A DNA stretch of 40,289 nt from assembly GCA_017405945.1 (NCBI GenBank), contig JAFQZL010000031.1, forward strand, positions 1 to 40,289, read 5' to 3'. The DNA is from Acidaminococcaceae bacterium. GTDB lineage: Bacteria > Bacillota > Negativicutes > Acidaminococcales > Acidaminococcaceae. Below are positions 16,556-25,900 of this stretch, piece after piece. Each line of letters starts with the position of its first letter. The stretch's first letter is position 1. Under the pieces are notes generated by a model that ran no database searches, had not been told where the DNA came from, and was given only the letters and a program-made list of their open reading frames with translations. Position numbers and translations under genes: made by a program.

Positions 16556-17572
16556 ATGTTAGAAGATTTATATATTGAACTGCCAAAAGAAAACATCCGT
16601 AAGGAAGTGTTGAAAAACTGGGAATCCGTGCTGCTGCCGGGTGAAGATTTCGGTATATTGCCGGGCCTGACGGCCGATTACCTGATGATGACGGACGGCC
16701 GCGGTATCCGGGGACTGAAACCCGTGATGCTCCTCATGTGCGGCGATCACGGTATCTGCAAATACGGAGTCAGCGCATTTCCCCAGGAAGTAACGCTGCA
16801 GATGATCAACGGCTACGGAAGGGGAACCGCAGGTGCCAACGTCATGGCCCGCCATGCCGGTGCAGGCATGATTGTTGTGGACGTGGGCACAAATTTTGAT
16901 CTGCAGGGCTTCTCCCATGTACGGCAGTGTAAAATAGCATGGGGGACGGAAGACTTCACCCAGGGCCCGGCCATGCGTTACGATCAGGCTGTCGCCGCCC
17001 TGGAAACCGGTATGCGCATTGCCGATGAGGTGATCGACAACGGTTGCAACCTGCTGGAGACAGGGGAGATGGGCATTGCCAATACCACATCTACCGCAGC
17101 CATTGCGGCCGGCTTTCTGGACCTTCCGGCTGAACAGACAGTAGGTCGGGGCAGCGGGATCAACGACGAAAGGATGAAAATCAAGACAGATGTTGTCCGG
17201 AGAGGACTGGAAGTTAATAAACCGAAACCCGGCGACGGGCTGGATGTGTTATGCAAGGTGGGCGGTTACGATCACGCCGGGCTGGCCGGCATGATGCTGG
17301 CAGGAGCGGCCCGTCACGTGCCGACCATGATAGACGGCGTGAATGCGACAGCTGCCGCTTTGATTGCTTACGGAATCAATCCCCGTTGCGCGGAGTATAT
17401 GTTGTGTTCCCACCTTTCTTCCGATTTAAGCGCAAAGAAGATGCTGGAGGTCCTGAAGCTGAAACCTATCGTCCATGCAGGCATGCGTCTGGGCGAAGGG
17501 ACCGGCGCGTCGCTGGCGATCAGCATTCTGCGCTCTGCATTGGATACGTACCGGGAATTTACAGGAGATTGA
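16556..17572 (+). CDS. cobT: CobT-family nicotinate-nucleotide:base phosphoribosyltransferase (possible ArsA-type subunit)
   Basis: A 338-residue CobT-family enzyme that activates the cobamide lower ligand as its alpha-riboside phosphate. It keeps the catalytic core: a CGDHG motif, GVSAFPQEVT, GEMGIANTT, CKVGGYDHAG and Glu314 in RLGEGTGA, the expected catalytic base. Its N-terminus, however, lacks the canonical KPPGSLGxLE block and shows LLPGEDFGILPGL there. A second CobT homologue two genes downstream keeps that block but has lost the core motifs, suggesting one heterodimer like ArsAB. Phe75, Met83 and Met172 occupy ligand-pocket positions but are not diagnostic. The ATG at 16556 follows GGAG by 8 bases. 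A homodimeric benzimidazole-specific CobT is the alternative. Confidence 0.9.
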   Translation: MLEDLYIELPKENIRKEVLKNWESVLLPGEDFGILPGLTADYLMMTDGRGIRGLKPVMLLMCGDHGICKYGVSAFPQEVTLQMINGYGRGTAGANVMARHAGAGMIVVDVGTNFDLQGFSHVRQCKIAWGTEDFTQGPAMRYDQAVAALETGMRIADEVIDNGCNLLETGEMGIANTTSTAAIAAGFLDLPAEQTVGRGSGINDERMKIKTDVVRRGLEVNKPKPGDGLDVLCKVGGYDHAGLAGMMLAGAARHVPTMIDGVNATAAALIAYGINPRCAEYMLCSHLSSDLSAKKMLEVLKLKPIVHAGMRLGEGTGASLAISILRSALDTYREFTGD

Positions 17573-17573
17573 A

Positions 17574-18422
17574 ATGCCAGAGGAGAATCTGAAGACCAAA
17601 GGAACAGAAGTGGAAGAGGAGACCGGTTTATGGAACCGGTTAAATATTCCTTTGCCTGAACGTTCCACAGGACCCTTCCGTTATCTGCGGGATTTCTTTA
17701 CCTGCCTGGAATTTTTGACAAGGATCCGGATGACAAAAAGGGATGTCTGGTTCCCAGACGACTTTGCCCGTTCCGTTCCGTATTTCCCTCTGGTGGGGGG
17801 AATTATGGGCGCCCTGATGTGGGGGGCATCCCGGCTTGGAATACAGGCTGGTTTTTCCGGTAATTTATTAGGTGTGTTTCTGGTGCTGGCGGAGCTTTTC
17901 TTTATCGGCACGCTGATGTATGACGGCTTTATGGATACGGCGGACGGTGTGTTCAGCGGAAGAACAAGGCAACGGAAGCTGGAAATCATGCAGGACAGCC
18001 ATGCGGGCGCCAATGCGGTAATCGGCGCGGTCATCCTGATTCTTGCAAAAGTTACCCTGTTCGGTTCTTTTCATCCTGCGGTGCTGGGTCCGCTGCTGGC
18101 TGCCATGTATATTACCACCCGGACGCTGATGGTTCTATATATCCTGAAGTTTCCCAACGCGCGGCCCGGCGGTCTGGGGGAAATGTTTAAAACCGGCGGC
18201 AGCCCGCTCTATCTGATGCTTGCATTGCTGGTTGCAGCCATCCTGCTTTTCCTGTTGGGACATGCCTGGTGCAAGCTGGCTGTTCTCAGCTGTATTCCCT
18301 GTATCGCCCTGGCGTTTTACCTGAAATGGAATCTGGGAGGTCTGACCGGCGATACATTTGGTTTTCTGACGGAATGCGGCAATGTAATCGTACTGTTTTT
18401 GGCATATTATTTATTCAAATAA
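17574..18422 (+). CDS. cobS: Adenosylcobinamide-GDP ribazoletransferase (cobamide synthase) CobS
   Basis: A 282-residue integral membrane enzyme that joins AdoCbi-GDP to the alpha-riboside phosphate or riboside lower ligand. The FTCLEFLTRIRM opening of the fold, the acidic active-site motif YDGFMDTADGVFSGR and the following RKLEIMQDSHAGANA are diagnostic. About six hydrophobic segments follow. There is an extra polar, acidic N-terminal extension of ~40 residues before the first conserved helix. AGGAG within the end of cobT serves as Shine-Dalgarno; the start is one base after the cobT stop, so the two are coupled. Confidence 0.93.
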   Translation: MPEENLKTKGTEVEEETGLWNRLNIPLPERSTGPFRYLRDFFTCLEFLTRIRMTKRDVWFPDDFARSVPYFPLVGGIMGALMWGASRLGIQAGFSGNLLGVFLVLAELFFIGTLMYDGFMDTADGVFSGRTRQRKLEIMQDSHAGANAVIGAVILILAKVTLFGSFHPAVLGPLLAAMYITTRTLMVLYILKFPNARPGGLGEMFKTGGSPLYLMLALLVAAILLFLLGHAWCKLAVLSCIPCIALAFYLKWNLGGLTGDTFGFLTECGNVIVLFLAYYLFK

Positions 18423-18434
18423 AAGGAAACGGAT

Positions 18435-19298
18435 ATGCATATTGAAGAACTGGTAACGAAGATTCAGCCCCTGAGCGGCGATATCATAAATGCATCGCAA
18501 AAACGGTTTGATAATCTGATTAAACCGGTGGGTTCCCTTGCACTGCTGGAAAGTATGACCTCACGATACGCGGGAATACTTGGTTCATCGGATAAACAAC
18601 TGGTTGTGATTCCGGAGAACCGTCTGCTTTTACTTTGGGGCGAGGTGAAACATGCTGTTGAAATTGAATCGGCGATGCTACAGAAAAGAGCGCTTTCTGT
18701 TTACGCTTCCCATGTAAATGCTAAAATTATCCCGCTCCTGGTCATCGGCGAATCCGCCTATGATCTTCTGGAAGAGGGAGCGATGCTCACGGCCGAATAT
18801 ATAGGAGAAGAAAAGGCAGGACTGATTTGTCTTGGTACCTTTGAAAAAGATTTGCGGCCGGACTGGCAGGATCTGACGGTAGAAGAAGACGGACTCGCGC
18901 TGTTGAACAAGCTTCAATGCCTCCCTGTATCTGCTATGACCGGTGCCATACTGCAGGCAGCAGGAATGCGGGTTCCAGTAATGCTGGACGGTGTGGCGAC
19001 CTGCCTGGCTGCTCTTGCGGCTGCCAGATTTAATCCGTATGTACTGCAATACTGTTTTGCGGGGGATGAATCCGCGGAAACGGGAAGTGCTGCTTTGCTG
19101 AAAAAACTACAGCTGCAGGCCCCGTTACGGCTTTCCCTGAAGAATGCGGAAGGCGTGGGGGCACTGACCTGTCTGCGTCTGTTCGACGCAGGGATTAAAG
19201 CTTACAGGGAAATGGAAACCTTTGAAGAAGCCGGCGTGCATAATGAAAAAGAAGACTATTCTTTAAAAGTACAGGAAGATAAAAAACTAAAAGGATAA
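18435..19298 (+). CDS. Divergent second CobT homologue (possible ArsB-type partner subunit)
   Basis: A 287-residue, reduced CobT-family protein. It retains the N-terminal block lost from the first CobT (RFDNLIKPVGSLALLE) and the C-terminal half (VPVMLDGVATCLAALAAARF), with Glu239 in NAEGVGA aligning with the catalytic glutamate. The ADHG, PQEVT, GNTT and GGxD active-site motifs are missing, and the middle is about 50 residues shorter. Such complementary loss between neighbours suggests a heterodimer in which this chain completes the dimer but does not itself bind both substrates. ArsAB of Sporomusa, which activates phenol and p-cresol, is the closest known model. A decaying duplicate is the alternative, but the intact frame and operon position argue against it. 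Confidence 0.8.
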   Translation: MHIEELVTKIQPLSGDIINASQKRFDNLIKPVGSLALLESMTSRYAGILGSSDKQLVVIPENRLLLLWGEVKHAVEIESAMLQKRALSVYASHVNAKIIPLLVIGESAYDLLEEGAMLTAEYIGEEKAGLICLGTFEKDLRPDWQDLTVEEDGLALLNKLQCLPVSAMTGAILQAAGMRVPVMLDGVATCLAALAAARFNPYVLQYCFAGDESAETGSAALLKKLQLQAPLRLSLKNAEGVGALTCLRLFDAGIKAYREMETFEEAGVHNEKEDYSLKVQEDKKLKG

Positions 19299-19331
19299 GG
19301 AAAAACGTACAGAATTTTTGGAGAAGGAAGC

Positions 19332-19349
19332 GCCGCGGTCCAGCGCGGC
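19332..19349 (+). other. GC-rich hairpin just before the cobC ribosome binding site
   Basis: GCCGCG (19332-19337) and CGCGGC (19344-19349) form a 6-bp stem with loop GTCCAG, ending shortly before AGGGGG. It could tune cobC translation relative to the upstream genes. Confidence 0.4.
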
Positions 19350-19364
19350 AAAAGGGGGAACATC

Positions 19365-19964
19365 ATGGCAAAACTTTATCTGATCCGTCACGGTGAAACC
19401 GATTACAACAATTCCCTGCGTTTTCAGGGACAGACGGATATCCCGCTGAATCAGAAAGGGATCGAGCAAGCGGAAAAAGCGGCAGACTTTTTCAGGGATA
19501 TTCCGCTGCAGGCAATTTACACCAGTACGCTGATACGTGCCAAAACCACGGCGGAGATTATTGCCCGGGTAAAAGGAATGGAACTGCAGGAAACAGACGC
19601 GTTGCGGGAAATGAGCTTTGGTATCTGGGAAAACATGAACACCAAAGATATCCAGAAAAAATACGCAAAAGAATGGAAAGATTTTTTTGCCAGCCCTGCT
19701 AATACAAAGATTCCGCAGGGCGAAAGCATGTCGGATGTGCAGAAGCGCGTCTACCCGGTCGTGCAGGAGATTTTAGACCGGTACCCGGAAGGCGATGTGG
19801 CTTTTGTGGCCCATGGCGGGATCATCCGTGTTCTGATTTGTACAATGCTCGGCCTGGATCTGAACCGCGCCTGGCATTTACATGTGGGCAACGCTTCCAT
19901 AACGTGTTTCTATTACTGGGGACGCTCTTACACCCTGGATTATGCAAACCTGACCCAATATTGA
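19365..19964 (+). CDS. cobC: Histidine phosphatase CobC (alpha-ribazole phosphatase)
   Basis: A 199-residue histidine-phosphatase-superfamily enzyme. The catalytic RHGE motif is near residue 9 (YLIRHGETDYN), and the second histidine lies in FVAHGGIIRV. Position at the end of the cobU-cobT-cobS cluster makes removal of the 5' phosphate from the alpha-riboside phosphate (or from cobamide 5'-phosphate) the likely role. It could equally accept a phenolic riboside phosphate if the CobT pair is ArsAB-like. Without that context the sequence alone would only support a general phosphoglycerate-mutase-like phosphatase. AGGGGG precedes the ATG. No clear terminator was found downstream. Confidence 0.85.
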   Translation: MAKLYLIRHGETDYNNSLRFQGQTDIPLNQKGIEQAEKAADFFRDIPLQAIYTSTLIRAKTTAEIIARVKGMELQETDALREMSFGIWENMNTKDIQKKYAKEWKDFFASPANTKIPQGESMSDVQKRVYPVVQEILDRYPEGDVAFVAHGGIIRVLICTMLGLDLNRAWHLHVGNASITCFYYWGRSYTLDYANLTQY

Positions 19965-20076
19965 CCGGCAGGCCAAAGTCTGTCCCGGTAATTTGGCGTG
20001 AAACTTAATAAATAATGTAACAGATTTTATATTTACTTTGCATAAATAGTAACATATAGTGCTGAAATTCTTGAAA

Positions 20077-20091
20077 TAGTAAATTTTACTA
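20077..20091. promoter_or_regulatory. Palindrome upstream of the zinc-ribbon gene promoter
   Basis: TAGTAAA-T-TTTACTA is a perfect 7+1+7 inverted repeat ending 31 bases before the -35 box. It is a candidate activator or repressor site. Confidence 0.45.
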
Positions 20092-20122
20092 AAATTGTAA
20101 CCAATAATATTGCAAATATGCA

Positions 20123-20150
20123 TTGACAAGTTTTTTATTTTTGGTATACT
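20123..20150 (+). promoter_or_regulatory. Strong promoter of the zinc-ribbon gene
   Basis: TTGACA (20123-20128), a 16-bp spacer and TATACT (20145-20150) with TGG before the -10. It is the best -35 consensus match I found in the window. It implies a leader of about 130 nt. Confidence 0.8.
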
Positions 20151-20290
20151 TCAGCTTAGGATATCTCAAGGCCGGCTTAGTTTATTGTTTCGTTTTCTCG
20201 CTTTTTTTCTAAGTACATCAAAAGGAAGAAGCGGTACAGTAAGAAGTTAGTTGTTCCTATGGGGTACAAAGAAAAAGGAGTGACAAAACC

Positions 20291-20575
20291 ATGTTTGAAG
20301 ACAAGACCCTGAAATGCGTTGAATGCGGAAATGATTTTGTGTTTTCCGCGTCAGAGCAGGAATTCTACGCTGAAAAAGGTTTCACCAATGAACCTAAGCG
20401 CTGCTCTGCCTGCCGTGCTGCCCGTAAAGCCCGTATGAACGGAACCCAGCCGCGGGAAATGTTTAAAGCTGTGTGCGCCGAGTGCGGCAAGGAAACGGAA
20501 GTTCCGTTCCGTCCTTCTGAAGACCGCCCCGTTTATTGCTTTGACTGCTTTAACAAACGTAAAGCTGGTCATTAA
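20291..20575 (+). CDS. Small double zinc-ribbon protein
   Basis: A 94-residue protein with two predicted zinc sites. The first half is a zinc-ribbon of the probable zinc-binding (zf-trcl) type: CVEC, then about 25 residues including the SASEQEFYAEKGF segment, then CSAC. The second is CAEC and CFDC around VPFRPSEDRPVYC, the CxxC-rich pattern often annotated as a DNA- or RNA-binding zinc finger. Many basic residues lie between them (RAARKARMNG). The function of these families is not established; nucleic-acid binding is inferred. It is a single-gene unit with a strong promoter, a good AAGGAG site and its own terminator, suggesting high expression. Confidence 0.85.
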   Translation: MFEDKTLKCVECGNDFVFSASEQEFYAEKGFTNEPKRCSACRAARKARMNGTQPREMFKAVCAECGKETEVPFRPSEDRPVYCFDCFNKRKAGH

Positions 20576-20632
20576 GTGCGATATATTTTTACAAAGCCAG
20601 TAAAATCGCCCCTTAGAGACCCTTAGTATCTG

Positions 20633-20666
20633 AAACCGACTGTTGATCAGGCAGTCGGTTTATTTT
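20633..20666 (+). terminator. Rho-independent terminator after the zinc-ribbon gene
   Basis: A 10-bp perfect stem (AAACCGACTG, 20633-20642; CAGTCGGTTT, 20652-20661) with a 9-base loop is followed by a T-rich tract. Confidence 0.88.
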
Positions 20667-20688
20667 TGTTTCTATTGAAATGCTTTTA

Positions 20689-20697
20689 TGATATAAT
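20689..20697 (+). promoter_or_regulatory. Extended -10 promoter for the DUF2156-GNAT-purL genes
   Basis: TATAAT (20692-20697) preceded by TGA, just after a terminator. No good -35 is seen. The leader to the proposed start would be about 145 nt. Confidence 0.5.
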
Positions 20698-20848
20698 TAA
20701 TAAGATGTAAGGCTATATTATCAAGATTCTATAAAACTACCCGGCTGCATACAGGTTTTAACGGTTTCTGCGTTCTGTTCAGGCAGTTCTTTGTTAAGAC
20801 CAGGAATCAGCCGCAGAGTTGTGTCATTTCTCGGAAAGGGGTATTCCT

Positions 20849-21730
20849 ATTTTAGAATTTAAAGAAGTCGCGGTAAAAGACCGTGACCTGTTTGAAACCT
20901 ATTTGAACAAACCGGAGCATTTCGGTTCGGAATGCGCATTTACAAATCTGTACATCTGGAGGGATTATTACCGCACATGGTGGGCGGAAAAATTCGGCTT
21001 CCTGCTGATTAAAGTGGAACTGGAAGGGGAAACCTATTTCCTGCAGCCATTCGGCGGAAAAGACGAGGATCTGCCTCTTCTGGCAAAGGAAATCAGAGAG
21101 GAGGAGGGCGGTCCTTTTGAATTCCGCGGCATCTATGAATGTTCGCTGGAACGGTTAAGCTGTCTGAAAGGCGAAGAAGAATTCCTGGAGAACCGGGACA
21201 GCTGGGATTATGTGTATCTGCAGGAAGACCTGGCTACCTTACGGGGGCGCCGTTACCACGGTCAGAAGAACCATTACAATACCTTCAAAAGGGAGAATCC
21301 GGATTATGTATTTGAAATGATCAATCCGGAAAATTTTGCCGAGTGTCTGAATTTTGGCGAAGAGTGGTGCAAGGCACGGATGGAGACGGATCCCAGTATT
21401 TTCTGGGAGATTCGTGCGCTTCAGGAAGCCTTTGTAAATTTTGAGGCCCTGGGATTACGGGGTGGAGCGATTCGCGTAAACGGAAAAATCGAGGCGTTTG
21501 GATTTGGCAAGGCTATCAACGGGGAAGTCTGCGACGAAAACGTGGAAAAGGCCAATCCGGATATCCGTGGCCTGTACGCGGCAATCCAGACAGAATGCGC
21601 TAAATTCGTCTGGCCGGACATGAAATATATCAACAGGGAAGAAGATATAGGACTGGAAGGTCTCCGCAAGGCAAAAGAAGCGCTGCATCCGGCGTTTATG
21701 GTAAAAAAATACAGCTTGCTTGTCAAATAA
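20849..21730 (+). CDS. DUF2156 (phosphatidylglycerol lysyltransferase C-terminal-like) protein
   Basis: A protein of about 293 residues matching DUF2156, the tandem-GNAT fold found in the C-terminal domain of MprF-type lysyl-phosphatidylglycerol synthases, here without the membrane flippase. Typical segments are NKPEHFGSECAFTNLYIWRD, the RGRRYHGQKNHYNTFKR substrate loop and NREEDIGLEGLRKAKEALHP. Its substrate is unknown. Start choice is unusual: GGAAAGGGG (20833-20841) is 7 bases before an ATT codon at 20849, and the protein from there begins (M)LEFKEV as homologues do. The only standard in-frame start is TTG at 20819, upstream of that site and without a Shine-Dalgarno. An AUU start is therefore likely, but unproven. 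Confidence 0.85.
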   Translation: MLEFKEVAVKDRDLFETYLNKPEHFGSECAFTNLYIWRDYYRTWWAEKFGFLLIKVELEGETYFLQPFGGKDEDLPLLAKEIREEEGGPFEFRGIYECSLERLSCLKGEEEFLENRDSWDYVYLQEDLATLRGRRYHGQKNHYNTFKRENPDYVFEMINPENFAECLNFGEEWCKARMETDPSIFWEIRALQEAFVNFEALGLRGGAIRVNGKIEAFGFGKAINGEVCDENVEKANPDIRGLYAAIQTECAKFVWPDMKYINREEDIGLEGLRKAKEALHPAFMVKKYSLLVK

Positions 21731-21745
21731 TAATTTGAGGTATCT

Positions 21746-22936
21746 ATGAACTGCAGAATTGTTACAGCGGCAGAATTGTCCCAGGTCATGGCACTTTGGG
21801 ACTACTGCTTTGAAAAAGAAGAAGACCCGTTCTTCCAATGGTATTTCCGGGAATACTGCTTCCGGCATAACCTGATTCTGGGCGGTTTTTCCGAAGAAGA
21901 CGGGCATTTGCAGAATATGCTTCATCTGAATCCCTACAGTATTTTATTGAGGGGACAGGAAGAGCGCGTTTCGTATATTGTAGGCGTGGCGACAGACCCG
22001 GCAGACAGAGGCCATAACCTGACACAGGAATTGTTGCAGTCCGCCTTCCGTCTGCTGCGTAAAAAAGATTGCGCTTTCGCCCTTTTGATGCCTGTCCATG
22101 CCGGGATTTATCAGAAATACGATTTCGCGTTCTGTTACCGCAAGCACGTGTATGAGATGCCGTTAGACAAACTGGCTGTACCGGTTCCCTCCGGGAATCT
22201 GTGGGTGAAGCATTACAGTTCCTACGACAGCGCGCTGTTTGAAGATTTATACGCTGCGCTGGCGGAAGGCTATAACGGCCTGCCAATCCGAACGGATTTC
22301 CAGTGGGAGAAACTGCTGACAGTGCATCAGCTGGAAAAGGTGCAGGCGGCAGTCGTGTATCACAGAAGCGAGCCCAGAGGTTACATGTTCTATCAGATTA
22401 CAGATGACAGGATATTCCATATCCAGGAACTTGTGGCCCTGACTCCGGACGCCAAATGGGCGCTCCTGCGCTACGCCAGCGGTCATCTTTCGACAGCGGA
22501 TAAACTGTATTGGGAAGCCACAGAAGACGACCTGACCTGGCTTGATTTTCCGGATGCAGATAACTCCGGACGGGTAAAGCCGTTTATGATGGCCCGTTGT
22601 TTTGACGCGGTGCAGGCACTGGAACGGTACGAAGTGCCGGAAGGCTGTCCGGACAGTCGGGTTACACTGTTGCTGCAGGACGACCTGCTGGAAGAGAACA
22701 ACTATCTTGTGACCTTAACCGCAGATACAGGTTGTCTGTATCTGGAGCAGACTACAGGCGATGCGGACGCAGTGATTCCCATGGGCGCGTTTACCCAGCT
22801 TTATTTCGGCGCATTTTCTTTCAGCCAGCTGGTTGAGGCCGGTAAAATCAGGATGCGGTCCTATACGCCCGAACTTCTTTCGTTTCTTGATGCGTTGTTT
22901 CCAAGATGTGTGAACTTTATTAATGAGTATTATTAA
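21746..22936 (+). CDS. Eis-like GNAT N-acetyltransferase
   Basis: A 396-residue acetyltransferase of the Eis-like type: N-terminal GNAT domain, second GNAT-like domain, then a C-terminal SCP2-like sterol-carrier domain. The acetyl-CoA-binding loop is VGVATDPADRGHNLTQELL (residues about 74-92), and the YQKYDFAFCYRKHVYEM segment is typical. In Mycobacterium, Eis acetylates aminoglycosides, but environmental homologues have unknown amine substrates, so no resistance function is claimed. GAGG precedes the ATG; it lies 15 bases after the DUF2156 gene, so two acyltransferase-fold genes are probably cotranscribed. Confidence 0.85.
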   Translation: MNCRIVTAAELSQVMALWDYCFEKEEDPFFQWYFREYCFRHNLILGGFSEEDGHLQNMLHLNPYSILLRGQEERVSYIVGVATDPADRGHNLTQELLQSAFRLLRKKDCAFALLMPVHAGIYQKYDFAFCYRKHVYEMPLDKLAVPVPSGNLWVKHYSSYDSALFEDLYAALAEGYNGLPIRTDFQWEKLLTVHQLEKVQAAVVYHRSEPRGYMFYQITDDRIFHIQELVALTPDAKWALLRYASGHLSTADKLYWEATEDDLTWLDFPDADNSGRVKPFMMARCFDAVQALERYEVPEGCPDSRVTLLLQDDLLEENNYLVTLTADTGCLYLEQTTGDADAVIPMGAFTQLYFGAFSFSQLVEAGKIRMRSYTPELLSFLDALFPRCVNFINEYY

Positions 22937-22984
22937 GTCTTATAAACACTGTATTAACATTTTTCTGTTCACGGAGGCCGGAAT

Positions 22985-25900
22985 ATGAGTGAGATCAGAC
23001 GTATTTATGTAGAGAAGAAGGACGCCTTTGCCGTAGAAGCAAAAGGTTTGCTGGCAGATTTGAAAAACAATTTGTTAATGGACGGATTGGAAAAGGTCCG
23101 CGTACTGGCCCGTTATGACTTGATGGGCCTTACGGATGAAGAATTTTCCCAGGCGTTGCAGTTGGTATTGTCTGAACCGCCTGTGGATACGGTGATGGAA
23201 GAACTGGTTCCTGCTGCCGATGAAAAAGTATTTGCGGTAGAACTGCTGCCCGGCCAGTATGACCAGCGGGAAGACTTCGCGGCCCAGTGTATCCAGCTGA
23301 TCACCCAGAAAGAAAAACCGCTGGTGGCTGCTGCCAAGGTGTTTGTGTTAAAAGGCAGCCTGACCGACGCTGAATTTGAAAAAGTAAAAAAATATCTGGT
23401 GAACCCCATTGAAGCCAGGGAAGCGGCGCTGGAAAAACCGGAGACGCTGGAAGATACCTGGGAGGAACCGGCGGATGTGGAACGGCTGGAAGGATTCCTG
23501 GATCTTTCGGAGGCTGATATTGCCGCCATGCAGAAAAATCTGGGTCTGGCCATGAGCGTGGAAGATCTGCTGTGGATCCAGAAATATTTTAAAGAAGAAG
23601 AAAAACGGGTACCTACCATTACGGAAATTCGCGTATTAGATACGTACTGGTCCGATCACTGCCGTCACACCACCTTTATGACCAATCTGGACAAGGTGGA
23701 AATCGAGCCGGGGTATTACACAAAACCCATTGAAGACGCATTTAAACAATATCTGGCTATCCGTGACAAAGTGTACGGAAAGAAAACCGACCGTCCCATC
23801 ACCCTGATGGACATGGCCTGCATCGCTACGAAAAAATTAAAGAAAGAAAACAAATTCCCGGACAATGATGATTCTGAAGAGATCAATGCCTGTTCGATTG
23901 TTGTGCCTGTGGAAATTGACGGAAAGAAAGAAGACTGGCTGGTTATGTTCAAAAACGAAACCCATAACCATCCCACGGAAATTGAGCCCTTTGGCGGCGC
24001 AGCCACCTGTCTGGGCGGCGCCATCCGCGATCCGCTGTCAGGCCGGGCCTATGTGTATCAGGCAATGCGTATTACCGGCGCCGGCGATCCCCGTACGCCC
24101 ATTGAAAAAACACTGGCGGGCAAACTGCCCCAGCGCAAGCTGACCATCGGGGCGGCGGCCGGGTATTCCTCTTACGGCAACCAGATCGGTCTGGCCACCG
24201 GGCAGGTACAGGAATATTATCATGACCGTTTTGTGGCGAAGCGTATGGAAATCGGCGCGGTCATGGGGGCTGCTCCCAAGAGCGCGGTGATCCGGGAACG
24301 TCCGGCGGCAGGAGATATCATCGTACTGCTGGGCGGACGTACGGGCCGTGACGGCATCGGCGGGGCAACCGGTTCCTCCAAGGAACATACGGTAGATTCC
24401 CTGTCTACCTGCGGAGCGGAAGTGCAGAAAGGGAATCCGCCTACGGAACGGAAGATTCAGCGCCTGTTCCGGAATCCCGAAGTAACGGTGCTGATAAAAC
24501 GCTGCAACGATTTCGGCGCCGGCGGTGTTTCCGTAGCCATCGGCGAACTGGCGGAAGGGCTGAAGATCAATCTGGACAAAGTAACCAAAAAATATGCCGG
24601 TCTGGATGGAACGGAACTGGCGATTTCCGAATCCCAGGAACGCATGGCGGTTGTGATCCGGAAAGAAGACTGGGAAAAATTCGCGAAGTTTGCGGATGAG
24701 GAAAACCTGGAAGCCACCATTGTGGCAGAAGTTACGGAGGAACCCCGTCTCGTCATGTACTGGCGGGGGGATAAGATCGTAGATATCTCCCGCAAGTTCC
24801 TGGATACCAACGGCGTGGCCCAGCATGCTGAAGTATTAGTGAAAGATATTACCGGCGCCTCTGTGTTTGATAAGACGCCGGAGGTTGTAGAAAAAGCATC
24901 GGATCTGAAAGACGCCTGGCTGAAAAATATAAGCCGGCTGAATGTTTGCAGCGAAAAAGGCCTCAGCGAACGGTTTGACTCCACCATTGGCAGAGCTACG
25001 GTAGAAATGCCCTTTGGCGGAAAATATCAGTTGACGCCGGCGGAAGGTATGGTGGCCCAGATTCCCGTATTGCACGGGCACACCGACGCGGCTTCCCTCA
25101 TGACCCACGGTTATAATCCGGAAGTGGCCTGCTGGAGCCCGTTCCACGGGGCTATGTATGCGGTTACGCAATCGCTGGTGAAAGCAGTTGCCTTAGGGGC
25201 GAACCCTGACACTATCCGTCTCACGTTACAGGAATACTTCCAGGGCATGAGAGCCAAAGCGGACTGGGGTCTGCCCTTTGCCGCGCTGTTAGGTGCCAAT
25301 ACGGTACTGAACAGTATGGAGGTTCCGGCGGTAGGCGGCAAGGACAGCATGTCCGGCAGCTTTATGGATTTGCATGTGCCTCCTACGCTGGTATCTTTTG
25401 CAGTAAATGTCATTGACGGAAGAAAAGCGGTTTCCAGCGAATTTAAGGAGGCCGGGGACAAAGTCGTGTTCCTGAGCACGCCGTTGCTGGATGGGGATGT
25501 ATTGGATTTTACGGTACTGAGGAAAAACCTGCGCAGGGTGCATCAGCTGATGCTTGAAGGCAAGATCAAAGCGGCGGCAGCTGTAGAAGAGGGCGGCATT
25601 GCTGCGGGTATTACCAAAATGACATTGGGCAACGCATTGGGTTTCCGTTTTGTGAAGCCGTTCCCCCATACAGAAAGCCTGTTTACCCTGCAGCCCGGCG
25701 GCATGTTGCTGGAAGTAGCGAAAGATGCCGATTTGGAAGCGCTGTTCGGTGAACTGGACTGCCTGCCGCTGGGTACCGTTACGGACAACGCGGAAATTAC
25801 GGTCAATGATATTACACTGACGAATGCGGAACTGTTAAAAGCCTATACCGAAACACTGGAGCTCATTTTCCCGGCCAAAGCACCGGAATCCGAAACGCCG

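Larger units (their letters stand above)
19965..20290 (+). other. 326-base AT-rich gap before the zinc-ribbon gene
   Basis: It contains a palindrome at 20077-20091, a near-consensus promoter at 20123-20150 and a leader of about 130 nt. GTAAC occurs three times (20017, 20049, 20097). No gene was found, and there is no convincing terminator for cobC. Confidence 0.6.

Noticed and set aside
21746..22936. Aminoglycoside resistance gene of the eis type
   Set aside because: Only fold-level similarity is visible, and environmental Eis-like proteins have diverse or unknown substrates.
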